Assembly (NCBI GenBank): GCA_023665425.1
Contig: JAMPDX010000012.1
Coordinates: forward strand, 1 to 38,828
DNA length: 38,828 bases
From: Muribaculaceae bacterium
Lineage (GTDB): Bacteria > Bacteroidota > Bacteroidia > Bacteroidales > Muribaculaceae
Reading direction: 5' to 3'
Made by a program: the position numbers and the translations under genes
The notes under the pieces: generated by a model
Told to the model about the DNA's origin: nothing
Databases searched by the model: none
Seen by the model: only the letters and a program-made list of their open reading frames with translations
In this document: piece by piece, positions 25,184 to 33,340 of the stretch
Position numbering within the stretch: position 1 is the first letter of the stretch
Layout of the letters: each line of letters begins with the position of its first letter

Positions 25184-25207
25184 TGGGCGGAGCGACCTCG
25201 TCGCCCA
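25184..25207 (-). promoter_or_regulatory. Hairpin in the rplU leader
   Basis: TGGGCG (25184-25189) plus GAG (25190-25192) pair with CTC (25197-25199) and CGCCCA (25202-25207) around a CGAC loop, with a two-base bulge. It sits in the transcript 31 nt before the rplU ATG. A regulatory role is inferred from position only. Confidence 0.45.
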
Positions 25208-25240
25208 CTTAATTGAGCCTTGGCGGCATGAATAGCGGTG

Positions 25241-25271
25241 CAAAATTACGAAAAATACCTCATCCACCAAA
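25241..25271 (-). promoter_or_regulatory. rplU-rpmA promoter
   Basis: On the minus strand TTTG (25271-25268), 19 bp, TAATTTTG (25248-25241). A consensus Bacteroidetes promoter. Confidence 0.8.
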
Positions 25272-25322
25272 ATTTACATCAACTTTTTAACATCTTTTTA
25301 TCTCCACACGCCATTTTTTTTG

Positions 25323-25330
25323 TAATTTTG
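25323..25330 (+). promoter_or_regulatory. -7 element of the DUF1573 operon
   Basis: TAATTTTG; no clean TTTG at the usual distance upstream. It predicts a leader of about 160 nt before the first DUF1573 gene, with an ATG 4 nt after the box. Confidence 0.55.
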
Positions 25331-25334
25331 CACC

Positions 25335-25364
25335 ATGACACTCTCGCTCTCATACCCTGTGTAG
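25335..25364 (+). CDS. Possible leader peptide (9 codons) upstream of the DUF1573 genes
   Basis: ATG at 25335 opens MTLSLSYPV and stops at TAG 25362-25364. It starts exactly 4 nt after the TAATTTTG box, so it could be translated leaderlessly. A second small frame, 17 codons plus stop in another frame, follows at 25366-25419. An 8-bp inverted repeat (ATGACACT 25335-25342; AGTGTCAT 25446-25453) brackets the leader. Translation is unproven; this is a candidate only. Confidence 0.3.
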   Translation: MTLSLSYPV

Positions 25365-25496
25365 CATGAACTTATTGGCCTGCAAAGTTGTATATTCTTC
25401 AACAGCTCTCTCCTTCTGATGTCCAATAAACCATTCTCCGTATAAAGTGTCATAATATAAAACAGGTCTAAGACCCCATCTCATAAAATTTAAGAT

Positions 25497-25889
25497 ATGA
25501 AACGTTCTTTGTTATTTGTCATAATGGCACTCATGGCCATTGCCATCCCCATAGGTGTTTATGCCAAGGGGGACAAGGCAAAAGTATCGTTCACCGAATA
25601 TCGCTTCGACTTTGGCAATGTCAAGGAGAAGGGTGGTCCCGTGAGCCATGAGTTCACATTCACCAATACCGGCGACGGCAACCTTATCATCATCGATGCC
25701 ACTGCCACCTGCGGGTGCACCAAACCTGAATACCCGAAAAATCCGATTGCCCCGGGCAAGAAAGGGAAAATCAAGGTAACATATAATCCCATAGGGCGCC
25801 CCGGACCCATTGACCGCACCATCACCGTCAAGACCAACGGCTCACCCAAGAAGGTGCGCCTGAAAATCGTAGGCACCGTAATACCCTGA
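25497..25889 (+). CDS. Secreted DUF1573 domain protein
   Basis: A 130-residue protein with a signal peptide (cut near VYA, residue 23) and one complete DUF1573 domain, an immunoglobulin-like (ASPM/HYDIN-like) fold. The conserved block ATCGCTKPEYPKNPIAPGKKG is present, with both Cys of the TCGCT motif, then VTYNPIGRPGPIDRTITVKTN. The family is common in Bacteroidetes, periplasmic or surface, with no known activity. The next gene, another DUF1573 protein, starts 5 nt after the stop, so they are one operon. The leader is long (about 160 nt) and may hold small ORFs. Confidence 0.9.
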   Translation: MKRSLLFVIMALMAIAIPIGVYAKGDKAKVSFTEYRFDFGNVKEKGGPVSHEFTFTNTGDGNLIIIDATATCGCTKPEYPKNPIAPGKKGKIKVTYNPIGRPGPIDRTITVKTNGSPKKVRLKIVGTVIP

Positions 25890-25894
25890 CAGAG

Positions 25895-26977
25895 ATGAAT
25901 GTACGAAATTTGCTCGCGGCACTGTGCTGTCTGGCAGCCCTTTGCCTGAATGCCGATGAGTTGAGATGGCTCAGTACGGAGTACGACTTCGGCACTATAC
26001 GCGAAGAGGCCGGAAAAGCTCATGGCCAAGTGCAGTTTGTTAACATAGGCACTGAGCCCACAATGATACAGCGTGTCAAGTCTACTTGCGGATGCACCGG
26101 AGTGGGCTATACCGAGGGGCTTATAGCTCCCGGCGACACCGCCACAGTGTGGTTTGATTATAACCCCACCGGGCGTCCCGGCAGATTTGAGAAGCATGTC
26201 AAGGCATACACAGGTGTCAACAATGACCTGATGTCCATTACTATCAAGGGCACCGTGATAGGCACCCCTCACAGCTTGGAGTCTAAATACCCCTTCGCCG
26301 AGGGCAATTTGCGCCTCTCATCAGACATTATTCCCTTGGGCATGGTGACTTACGGCACATCTCGTCATGAGTATATTTATGGCTACAATCAGAGCGGCGA
26401 CACGCTGAAATTGAGCTGGGACAAGCTGCCGAAATATCTCTCGCTGGGAGCTTCGAGTCTGCAAGTGGCTCCTGGCGACTTGTTCACGCTCAGTGCATAT
26501 ATCAATACTCGCGACGGCATGGAGATAGGGTCAATCGATATCCCGATCTCTATCAATGCCGATTTCGGCGATACGCGCACCACAGCCATACTCCATGTCA
26601 CCGGCACCATAGAGCCCGACACCTCCAATCTCTCGGAGGAGCAATTGCGCAATGCCCCGGTGGCAACCGTCTTTCCCACCATTCTGGATATGGGTATCAT
26701 CACCAATCCCGACAAGGAGGTGCAGCTGGAGTTTGCTCTCCGTAATGAAGGAAAATCTTCTTTGACTATCAGCCGGATACATTGTGCCGAGGCTTCTACC
26801 CTCATCAAGGTTAAGTCTGTGCCGAGGAGTCTGAAGCCTGACAATATGAAGAGTGTGAAGCTCAGCGTCAACCCTCAGAAATTGCCTGTGGGTGACTTCA
26901 AAATACCGGTGGAGATCGTGAGTGACGACCCTCTGCACCCTTCAGTAAAAATATATTTGATAGGGACTCGAAAATAA
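25895..26977 (+). CDS. Secreted multi-domain DUF1573 protein
   Basis: A 360-residue protein with a short signal peptide (to about residue 20). The first domain (about residues 25-130) is a DUF1573 unit with STCGCTGVGYTEGLIAPGDT and FDYNPTGRPGRFEKHVKAYT, close to the one-domain neighbour. Two further Ig-like units follow (about 140-240 and 255-360); the last contains VKLSVNPQKLPVGDFKIPVEIVSDDP, a diverged copy lacking the CGC motif. It probably shares a surface or periplasmic role with the upstream protein. Its TAA stop (26975-26977) is the left flank of the small repeat element. Confidence 0.88.
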   Translation: MNVRNLLAALCCLAALCLNADELRWLSTEYDFGTIREEAGKAHGQVQFVNIGTEPTMIQRVKSTCGCTGVGYTEGLIAPGDTATVWFDYNPTGRPGRFEKHVKAYTGVNNDLMSITIKGTVIGTPHSLESKYPFAEGNLRLSSDIIPLGMVTYGTSRHEYIYGYNQSGDTLKLSWDKLPKYLSLGASSLQVAPGDLFTLSAYINTRDGMEIGSIDIPISINADFGDTRTTAILHVTGTIEPDTSNLSEEQLRNAPVATVFPTILDMGIITNPDKEVQLEFALRNEGKSSLTISRIHCAEASTLIKVKSVPRSLKPDNMKSVKLSVNPQKLPVGDFKIPVEIVSDDPLHPSVKIYLIGTRK

Positions 26978-27114
26978 GAGCTTGTTTAGTGATGATTAAA
27001 AAATAACTTAAAATAGGATATTACATAAAAAAGATACCCACGATTCGCATACTTGGCCACTCCCATCGTCTTAAGTATGCGACCCTTAAGGGCAATTTTT
27101 TATGAAATGGACTC
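26978..27114 (+). mobile_element. Small 137-bp relative of the MITE-like element
   Basis: The left end GAGCTTGTTTA is identical to copy B for 11 bp, then diverges before rejoining an A-rich motif (TAAAAAATAAC). The right end, read inward, is GAGTCCATTTCATAAAAAAT, a weaker match. TAA flanks both sides (26975-26977, the DUF1573 stop, and 27115-27117). Inside, a perfect 10-bp stem TCGCATACTT (27045-27054)/AAGTATGCGA (27073-27082) and the palindrome CCCTTAAGGG (27084-27093) precede a T-run, so it may also end transcription. Internal sequence is unrelated to copies A and B. Confidence 0.6.
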
Positions 27115-27126
27115 TAATAAAATATC

Positions 27127-28233
27127 ATGGAATTAGAACACCCCGAAAATTCGTGTGAATACAAAGGTCTTCAAGTAAATAAAGGTGTGCACTCTGCGCC
27201 CACCGTCAACCCCTACCGCCGCCCTCGCAAGGCTGCCGGTATACTTACGCCCAACGACTATGTGGAGGGTATCCTAAAGGGAGACGTGAGTGTACTGGGG
27301 CGCGCTGTCACCCTGATAGAGAGTACAGCGGAGGCTCATCAAGCGGTGGCACAGGAGGTAATAGAGAAGTGTCTGCCCTACTCCGGCAAATCGCGCCGCA
27401 TAGGCATCACCGGAGTGCCCGGCGCAGGCAAGAGCACATCTATCGATGTGTTTGGCCTGCATGTGCTTGGTAAAGGAGGCAAACTCGCCGTCCTGGCCAT
27501 TGACCCCTCGAGTGAACGCTCCAAAGGCTCTATCCTCGGCGATAAGACACGTATGGAGAAGCTCAGTCAGCAGCCCAGTGCCTTCATTCGTCCTTCCCCC
27601 TCAGCCGGCTCGCTGGGTGGTGTGGCTCGCAAGACTCGCGAGACAATTGTGCTCTGTGAGGCTGCCGGCTATGATAACATCTTTGTAGAGACCGTGGGTG
27701 TAGGCCAGAGCGAGACCGCTGTGCACTCCATGGTAGACTTCTTCCTGCTCATTCAGCTTGCCGGCACCGGCGATGAGCTGCAGGGCATCAAGCGAGGCAT
27801 CATGGAGATGGCCGACGGTATCGTAATCAACAAGGCTGACGGCGACAATATTGAGCGTGCCAACCTTGCCGCTGCCCAGTTCCGCAACGCACTGCACCTA
27901 TTCCCGCCAACACCGAGCAAATGGGTGCCCGAGGTGCTTACTTACAGCGGCTATTTCGAGCTCGGCATTGACAAGGTGTGGGACATGATAGACCGCTACT
28001 TTGAATATGTGAAGCGGACCGGCTACTTCGACCAGAAGCGTCAGGAGCAAGAGAAATATTGGATGATTGAGACTATCGACGAGCAGCTACGCCATAATTT
28101 CTACTCCATACCGGAGGTTAGCGCTCTGCTTGAGCAAAAGGAGATACGAGTGCTCAACAACGAGCAGTCATCCTTCACAGCCGCCAAGGATGTCCTCGAC
28201 TATTATTTCGTTCGCCTTCGCTCAGGCAAATAA
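27127..28233 (+). CDS. meaB: Methylmalonyl-CoA mutase-associated GTPase MeaB
   Basis: A 368-residue G3E-family P-loop GTPase that loads or protects the cobalamin cofactor of methylmalonyl-CoA mutase (older name ArgK). Walker A is GVPGAGKST (about residues 97-105). DPSSERSKGSILGDKTRM carries the metal- and switch-related residues, VETVGVGQSE is the G3 region, and NKADGDN provides base recognition. An N-terminal extension of about 50 residues precedes the domain. The mutase genes mutAB are not in the window, although they often neighbour meaB. ATG 27127 follows the small element by 12 nt. The TAA stop is followed directly by GAGCTCG, resembling an element end. Confidence 0.95.
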   Translation: MELEHPENSCEYKGLQVNKGVHSAPTVNPYRRPRKAAGILTPNDYVEGILKGDVSVLGRAVTLIESTAEAHQAVAQEVIEKCLPYSGKSRRIGITGVPGAGKSTSIDVFGLHVLGKGGKLAVLAIDPSSERSKGSILGDKTRMEKLSQQPSAFIRPSPSAGSLGGVARKTRETIVLCEAAGYDNIFVETVGVGQSETAVHSMVDFFLLIQLAGTGDELQGIKRGIMEMADGIVINKADGDNIERANLAAAQFRNALHLFPPTPSKWVPEVLTYSGYFELGIDKVWDMIDRYFEYVKRTGYFDQKRQEQEKYWMIETIDEQLRHNFYSIPEVSALLEQKEIRVLNNEQSSFTAAKDVLDYYFVRLRSGK

Positions 28234-28424
28234 GAGCTCGCAACTACTGAATTCTTTGTTTAAGGGGATGTGCAACCGCGCCGCGGTAGGTGTCCTCTTG
28301 TGTTATGTACCCCACGAAGCTTGAGCCGATGGCTCTCGCATATCGTGGGGTTAAATTAGTGCAAGCGCTCCGCGCTTCTGCCTCTATATATCAAGCATAT
28401 ATTTTTGTTTATTGGGTCTTGGTG
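28234..28424. other. Gene-free stretch with three hairpins between meaB and galM
   Basis: The 191-bp gap holds ACCGCG/CGCGGT (28275-28287), a two-level stem ACCCCACGA (28309-28317)/TCGTGGGGT (28343-28351) enclosing GAGCC (28323-28327)/GGCTC (28331-28335), and AAGCG (28363-28367)/CGCTT (28373-28377). It lies between convergent genes; the large stem probably ends transcription, although no long T-run follows directly. Confidence 0.5.
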
Positions 28425-29474
28425 TCATTCGGTTGTGAAGGTGAAGGTAATACGGCGGCGGTATTCCTCACCGGGGCGGAGTATCTGTGACGGGAATTCC
28501 GGACGATTGGGGGCATCGGGCATCCCTTGCATCTCAACAGCCACACCGTCATAGTCGTGATATTGGCGACCCGACTTGCTCACAGGAGAGCCCTCGAGCC
28601 AGTTGCCGGTGTAGACATGTGCGGCAGGCTGGTCAGTGCCTATCTGCAACACTCGTCCACTCTTGTCGCTCTTTATCACCACCACATTATCAATATATTT
28701 GCCCGGCTCCCACTCATCTATCACCCAGCTGGAGTCATATCCCTTTGCATAGTTAATAGCAGGGAAATCAGCGCGTATATCGCGTCCAATTGCATGCTCG
28801 GCGGTGAAGTCCATGGGAGTGCCCCCCACAGAGGCCATCTCGCCGGTGGGGATTAGGCTGTCGCTCCCGGGCAGATAGCGCGAGCACAGCATCTGCATGG
28901 TATGCTCAAGAACAGAGCCGGAACTCTCGCCATTCAGGTTCCAATATGAGTGGTTGGTAAGGTTGATAACGGTCGGCTTATCTGTCACAGCTCGATAGTC
29001 CACATTTAGGCGGTTAAACTCCTCTTCAAGGGTATATTCCACTACCGCAGTAAGATTTCCCGGATAGCCCTCCTCACCATCTTTGGAATGGTAGGTGAAG
29101 CGGACACCGTTGGGGAGCAATTCGCACTCCCATATCCTGTTTTGGAACCCTTCCGGACCACCATGCAGGGCATTCGGGCCATTGTTTATGGCAAGTTGAT
29201 AATCATTGCCATCGATTGAGAACTTGCCCAAAGCTATGCGGTTGGCATATCGGCCGGGAGTCTTTCCGGCGCAGGGGCCATCATAGAAGTAGTCCTCGGG
29301 ATTAGTATAACCTAAAGCCACATCATCAAGATTGCCTGCGCGGTCAGGCACAACGACGCTGACCACCCCGGCACCCAGCGAAGACAGCTCCACCGTCATG
29401 CCATGATTGTTGGCTATGGTGACCAAGCTTATCTCCCCGCGGGAGGTATCAACTTTCTTTTCTTCTATTGTCAT
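28425..29474 (-). CDS. galM: Aldose 1-epimerase (mutarotase)
   Basis: GalM interconverts the alpha and beta anomers of galactose, feeding galactokinase. The 349-residue protein has the substrate arginine segment TPGRYANRI, the catalytic histidine block NLTNHSYWNLNG, and the catalytic glutamate in VAVEMQGMPDAPN near the C-terminus. No signal peptide is seen, so it is cytosolic. It starts 11 nt after the galK stop, so the two form a Leloir pair. The usual Bacteroides galactose transporter is not present here. Confidence 0.96.
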   Translation of the reverse strand: MTIEEKKVDTSRGEISLVTIANNHGMTVELSSLGAGVVSVVVPDRAGNLDDVALGYTNPEDYFYDGPCAGKTPGRYANRIALGKFSIDGNDYQLAINNGPNALHGGPEGFQNRIWECELLPNGVRFTYHSKDGEEGYPGNLTAVVEYTLEEEFNRLNVDYRAVTDKPTVINLTNHSYWNLNGESSGSVLEHTMQMLCSRYLPGSDSLIPTGEMASVGGTPMDFTAEHAIGRDIRADFPAINYAKGYDSSWVIDEWEPGKYIDNVVVIKSDKSGRVLQIGTDQPAAHVYTGNWLEGSPVSKSGRQYHDYDGVAVEMQGMPDAPNRPEFPSQILRPGEEYRRRITFTFTTE

Positions 29475-29485
29475 AGTTTAGGATG

Positions 29486-30625
29486 TTAGAGCTTGCGGGC
29501 ACCGTCAGAGATGACAACATCATAGACGGCCGGTTCGTGACCATACTTGTTGTTAAATTCTCGCTTGGCAGTGGCTATGAAAGCATCATGTATGTCGTCA
29601 GGCACCAGATTGATAGTGCAACCGCCGAAGCCGCCACCCATGATTCGAGCGCCGGTAACACCGCATGACCTTGCCAGATTTGCCAGGAAGTCGAGCTCCT
29701 CACAGCTCACCTCATAGTCCTTTGAGAGGCCCTCGTGTGTCTCATACATCTTCTCGCCGACAGTCTCATAGTCACCCTTCTCAAGAGCGTTGCAGACGGC
29801 GAGGACACGGTCCTTCTCTTCGATAACAAATTTTGCGCGACGATAGTCTTCATCGCTTATCTCAATCTTGCAAGCATTCAGTTCTGCCAACGACGCATCG
29901 CGCAGTGATGGGAGACCGAGAGTCTTTGCCACACGCTCACAGCTCTCGCGGCGCTTGTTGTATGGTGAGTCTTTGAGCTCATGCTTCACTTTGGAGTCTA
30001 TCAGCACAAGCTTGTGATGCTCAGGCGCAAATGGGAAATATTCATATTCCAGGGAGCGGCAATCAAGGCGGATGAGGTGGTTTCTCTTACCGAAGACGGA
30101 GGCGAACTGGTCCATAATACCACAGTTTACTCCGCAATAGTTATGCTCGGTGCTCTGGCCAATCTTGGCAAGCTCAAACATGTCGATAGTATTGTCATTA
30201 AACAGGTCATTGAGGCCGAAGGCGAAGCAACTCTCAAGGGCAGCTGAAGAACTCAGGCCTGCTCCTAAAGGCACATTGCCGGCGAAGGCTGTATCGAAGC
30301 CCTCTACCTTACCGCCGCGCTTGATGATTTCGCGGCAGATACCGAAGATATATCTGGCCCAGCTCTGTGAGGGGGCATCCTCTTCATTGAGGCCAAATTC
30401 GGCATAATCATTTATATCGATGGAGAAGGCGCGGACCTTGTCGGTGCCATTGGGGCGAATATCTGCCATTATCACCTTGTCGATAGCTCCGGGAAATACG
30501 AAGCCCTCGTTATAGTCGGTATGTTCACCTATCAAGTTGATACGGCCGGCTGAGGCATAGAATGTGCCGTCAGGCTCGCCAAATTTCTCCAGGAAAACCT
30601 TCTGAATCTTTTCTTTCATTTCCAT
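29486..30625 (-). CDS. galK: Galactokinase
   Basis: GalK phosphorylates alpha-D-galactose to galactose 1-phosphate. GHMP kinase motifs are complete: the galactokinase signature GRINLIGEHTDYNEGFVFPG, the ATP loop PLGAGLSSSAALES, the catalytic-base region NYCGVNCGIMDQFAS and GARIMGGGFGGCTINL. The 379-residue length is typical. A GTG at 30649 would add eight residues (LTKNTTA), but ATG 30625 begins MEMKEKIQKVF, a better start. It is followed 11 nt later by galM. No clear TAnnTTTG box was found upstream; the gap to the PlsC-type gene is 91 nt and readthrough from it is possible. Confidence 0.96.
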   Translation of the reverse strand: MEMKEKIQKVFLEKFGEPDGTFYASAGRINLIGEHTDYNEGFVFPGAIDKVIMADIRPNGTDKVRAFSIDINDYAEFGLNEEDAPSQSWARYIFGICREIIKRGGKVEGFDTAFAGNVPLGAGLSSSAALESCFAFGLNDLFNDNTIDMFELAKIGQSTEHNYCGVNCGIMDQFASVFGKRNHLIRLDCRSLEYEYFPFAPEHHKLVLIDSKVKHELKDSPYNKRRESCERVAKTLGLPSLRDASLAELNACKIEISDEDYRRAKFVIEEKDRVLAVCNALEKGDYETVGEKMYETHEGLSKDYEVSCEELDFLANLARSCGVTGARIMGGGFGGCTINLVPDDIHDAFIATAKREFNNKYGHEPAVYDVVISDGARKL

Positions 30626-30716
30626 AGCAGTAGTATTTTTGGTTAACACATTATCATATAATTAACGCTTGAGAGGCCCTTTTTGTTAGCGATGACGATT
30701 ATTGCGTAGTAATCGG

Positions 30717-31580
30717 CTATTTCTCAAGCGCATAGATTAAGTTGCGAATGTCGGCAGCAAGCTGTGGTGCATTTTTGCCGGAGGCCTTGAGTTCTGAGAC
30801 CTTTATAGGTTTGCCTATGGTGATGACATATCGGCTCCCCTTAGCCTTGCACAGCTCCTGAGGCAGCAATATTTGCTCTATATTAAATTTTAGGCCAAGA
30901 CGTTTGCGCCACTTGGCAGTACGATAAAACTTCATGGTATTGTGGCCGGAAAAATGTATCGGAATTATATCACGGTCATACTCCATGGCCTTTGCCACAA
31001 AGGCCTTCTGCCATTGCAGGTCTTTTATCACTCCCCCCTTGTGCAGGCGTGATACCAGGCCGGCGGGGAAGAATATTATCTGTGCCTCTGAAGCATAGGT
31101 CTCGGCCAGCTTGCGTGCAGCCTCTCTGCCCTGACGGCCAAACTTGTTTATGGGGATGAATATGCCCCGCAATGGCCTGACATTCATCAGCATATCATTC
31201 ACCGGAAAGCGGAGATACTCATCGCCATATTTCCGGCCCAATACACTGATAAGGGCTATGCCGTCAAGACCTCCAAGGGGATGATTGGAAGCAAATATGA
31301 AGCGTCCCTGCTCCGGGATATTCTCCATGCCGCGCACTTCGATAGTAATATTCAAGTCCTCGAGAGCAGCGGAGGCAAAGGCAGTTCCGGTCTTGGGATA
31401 AGTGCGTTGCAGGATGCCATTCAACTCATTTTGGCATACCAATTTCTCGAGCCAACACACCAGGCGCTTAGGTATCCATTTACGCCTGGAGGCGGGGACA
31501 CGTTCGCGCACTATGCGCTGCAAATCTATCTGTAGCGGGCCCTCCGGGGCTTGCGCTGTCTGTCTTTCCTTATCCGTCAT
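30717..31580 (-). CDS. PlsC-like glycerolipid or amino-lipid acyltransferase
   Basis: A 287-residue acyltransferase of the PlsC superfamily. The catalytic block is SNHPLGGLDG, an H-x4-D variant with two extra residues (N-H-P-x3-D), seen in putative hemolysin-type acyltransferases. The FPAG substrate motif (IIFFPAGLVSRLH) is intact. It could be a lysophosphatidate acyltransferase or an O-acyltransferase for glycine or ornithine lipids (GlsA-type); no GlsB partner gene is adjacent, so this remains open. The promoter box TAATTTTG ends 4 nt before the ATG, predicting a leaderless transcript. galK follows downstream at 91 nt. Confidence 0.88.
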   Translation of the reverse strand: MTDKERQTAQAPEGPLQIDLQRIVRERVPASRRKWIPKRLVCWLEKLVCQNELNGILQRTYPKTGTAFASAALEDLNITIEVRGMENIPEQGRFIFASNHPLGGLDGIALISVLGRKYGDEYLRFPVNDMLMNVRPLRGIFIPINKFGRQGREAARKLAETYASEAQIIFFPAGLVSRLHKGGVIKDLQWQKAFVAKAMEYDRDIIPIHFSGHNTMKFYRTAKWRKRLGLKFNIEQILLPQELCKAKGSRYVITIGKPIKVSELKASGKNAPQLAADIRNLIYALEK

Positions 31581-31584
31581 GGCA

Positions 31585-31616
31585 CAAAATTAACAAATTT
31601 ATCCGAGGAAAGCAAA
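31585..31616 (-). promoter_or_regulatory. Promoter of the PlsC-like gene
   Basis: On the minus strand TTTG (31616-31613), 20 bp, TAATTTTG (31592-31585), then TGCC and the ATG at 31580. The transcription start should fall on or next to the start codon. Confidence 0.75.
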
Positions 31617-31664
31617 TCACTCTTGTCACAAAATAGCAGACCGGCAATTTTTATTGCTAAATAG

Positions 31665-31696
31665 TTTGGCTGATAGGGAGTTTTAATGTAATTTTG
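31665..31696 (+). promoter_or_regulatory. Promoter of the unknown lipoprotein gene
   Basis: TTTG (31665-31668), 20 bp, TAATTTTG (31689-31696). The leader of about 36 nt contains a hairpin, CCTCC (31711-31715) with GGAGG, ending 10 nt before the ATG at 31738. Confidence 0.75.
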
Positions 31697-31737
31697 CAGC
31701 GTTTTTCAAGCCTCCTCTTCGCGGGAGGGATTTTATC

Positions 31738-32370
31738 ATGCGCTTGGCTAATAAATACATTATTGCAGCTTCCTCTGCTCTGTGCTCCATGATGATTATG
31801 GGCAGTTGTTCATCAGGCACCTCTGATGGCAATGACAGTGCGGAGAGCGAGCTTTCAGGGCAATCAGATACATTTGTCAGCGACAAGGGTTTGGCATCCT
31901 CTGACGCTGAGGTGTTTCATGCCTCAAATGACATTGCAATGCGAGTGAGAAGTGTGGCCGCTGCCCTTAACGAAGGGGAGGCTATCGACTCAACTGATTA
32001 TAACTTCTCAGGTGTACTCACCGATGGAATGGGGGCACCTATATTCACTGACTTTGAGGGGCTGCCCGGCCAGTGGGAGGTGGATGTCGTCAACTCCAAA
32101 GAGGTGAAAATACGCAATATCGGCACCGGCGATTTGATGCCCGGCTCACTTATGGAGTATGTCACATCATCAATCAACTCGGTAGCCGAACAAGATGAAA
32201 CACCCGAGCTCCAAATGGTGGGACATTATGAAGAGGGAGATGCCTCAATCGAAAAGTATACCTACGGACACACTACCGTGCAAGTGGAGACTCGCCCACA
32301 GACTCTGCCCACCGGCGAGGTGGGGCCGAAGCTCGAAATCACACTCCGCTACGACACTATCCCCGGATAA
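31738..32370 (+). CDS. Lipoprotein of unknown function
   Basis: A 210-residue protein with a lipoprotein signal ending MGSC (Cys24). A Ser/Gly/Asp-rich linker (about residues 25-60) precedes a globular part with PIFTDFEGLPGQWEVDVVNSKEVKIRNIG and a C-terminal beta-rich segment ending LEITLRYDTIPG. No family recognised. It has its own good promoter and a leader hairpin. It converges on the M28 gene with only 4 nt between stop codons, without room for a separate terminator. Confidence 0.8.
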   Translation: MRLANKYIIAASSALCSMMIMGSCSSGTSDGNDSAESELSGQSDTFVSDKGLASSDAEVFHASNDIAMRVRSVAAALNEGEAIDSTDYNFSGVLTDGMGAPIFTDFEGLPGQWEVDVVNSKEVKIRNIGTGDLMPGSLMEYVTSSINSVAEQDETPELQMVGHYEEGDASIEKYTYGHTTVQVETRPQTLPTGEVGPKLEITLRYDTIPG

Positions 32371-32374
32371 GTTC

Positions 32375-33340
32375 CTACTTATATAAGTATGTCAACACTG
32401 TGCGACCCACTGCATTGAGCACTGACGGGTCGATATTCTCCATGGTATCATGTGTGGTGTGCCATGTAGGCAGGAAGCCGGAGGGGGTAAGTGCTATAAT
32501 ATCTATCGCCGGGATGCCGTCCTTAAGGAACTCAACATGGTCATCTGTGATGGCTCCTCCGGGTTGATTTACAAACAAATCTCCGTAACCGGCGACTGCA
32601 GCACTCTGCCACACCTCATTGAGCAAGGTGGCCGCATTATAATCGGAAAAGGTCTCGCGAGGGAATACCGAGCCTTTGCCTCCTACCATATCAAGCAGAA
32701 TTACCCTTGCCGGGCGATACCCCTTGATGGGTGGATTTTGCACAAATGCTCTTGCACCGAGTGCCCACGACTCATCATCGCCCTCAGAGCCATAATCCTC
32801 AGAGTCAACAAACAGGATATCAACCCCCTTGTCTATCTCCTCCTGATTAAGCACACGGGCTATCTCCAGCAAGACACCAACACCGCTGGCACCATCATTT
32901 GCACCGAGTACAGGCTTGGCATGATTGGCCTGATCGGGGTCCTGATCAGCCCACGGGCGAGTGTCCCAATGTGCCACAAGCAGTGTGCGGTCAGACACCT
33001 CGGGGTTATACTGTCCCAGTATGTTGCGGGTAGGCAGCTTGGTGCCGTCGAAGGCTGTCAGCGTCAACTCTTGCAGTGTCACCTTGGCACCCAACCGGGC
33101 CAATTGCTCGGTGAGCCATTCGCCGCAAGAACGATGCTCCGAAGTGCCGGGCACACGCGGACCGAAAAGTGTCTGTTTCTCCACAAAATAATACGCACTG
33201 TCTGCATTAAACTTGTCTGTCTGAGTGGGTACAGCAGCAGTCTCAACCTCAACAGAAACGGTGTCAGCCCCCTTGCCGGCAGATGAGCAAGCGCCGACAC
33301 AAAGCAATAATGAATATAGAGTTGCCTTTAGAATTTTCAT
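32375..33340 (-). CDS. M28-family lipoprotein, glutaminyl-peptide cyclotransferase-like
   Basis: A 321-residue lipoprotein (signal ending CVGAC, Cys18). The catalytic fold is M28-like: AHWDTRPWADQDP, LGANDGASGVGVLLEIARVL (metal-bridging Asp), DSEDYGSEGDDESWALG (Glu and Asp), and a late HTTHDTMENID. This arrangement matches bacterial animal-type glutaminyl cyclases, which form N-terminal pyroglutamate; an aminopeptidase is the alternative. In Bacteroidetes such enzymes modify exported proteins, where a residue after signal peptide cleavage is Gln. The promoter box lies 4 nt before the ATG. It converges with the lipoprotein gene to its left. Confidence 0.9.
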   Translation of the reverse strand: MKILKATLYSLLLCVGACSSAGKGADTVSVEVETAAVPTQTDKFNADSAYYFVEKQTLFGPRVPGTSEHRSCGEWLTEQLARLGAKVTLQELTLTAFDGTKLPTRNILGQYNPEVSDRTLLVAHWDTRPWADQDPDQANHAKPVLGANDGASGVGVLLEIARVLNQEEIDKGVDILFVDSEDYGSEGDDESWALGARAFVQNPPIKGYRPARVILLDMVGGKGSVFPRETFSDYNAATLLNEVWQSAAVAGYGDLFVNQPGGAITDDHVEFLKDGIPAIDIIALTPSGFLPTWHTTHDTMENIDPSVLNAVGRTVLTYLYK

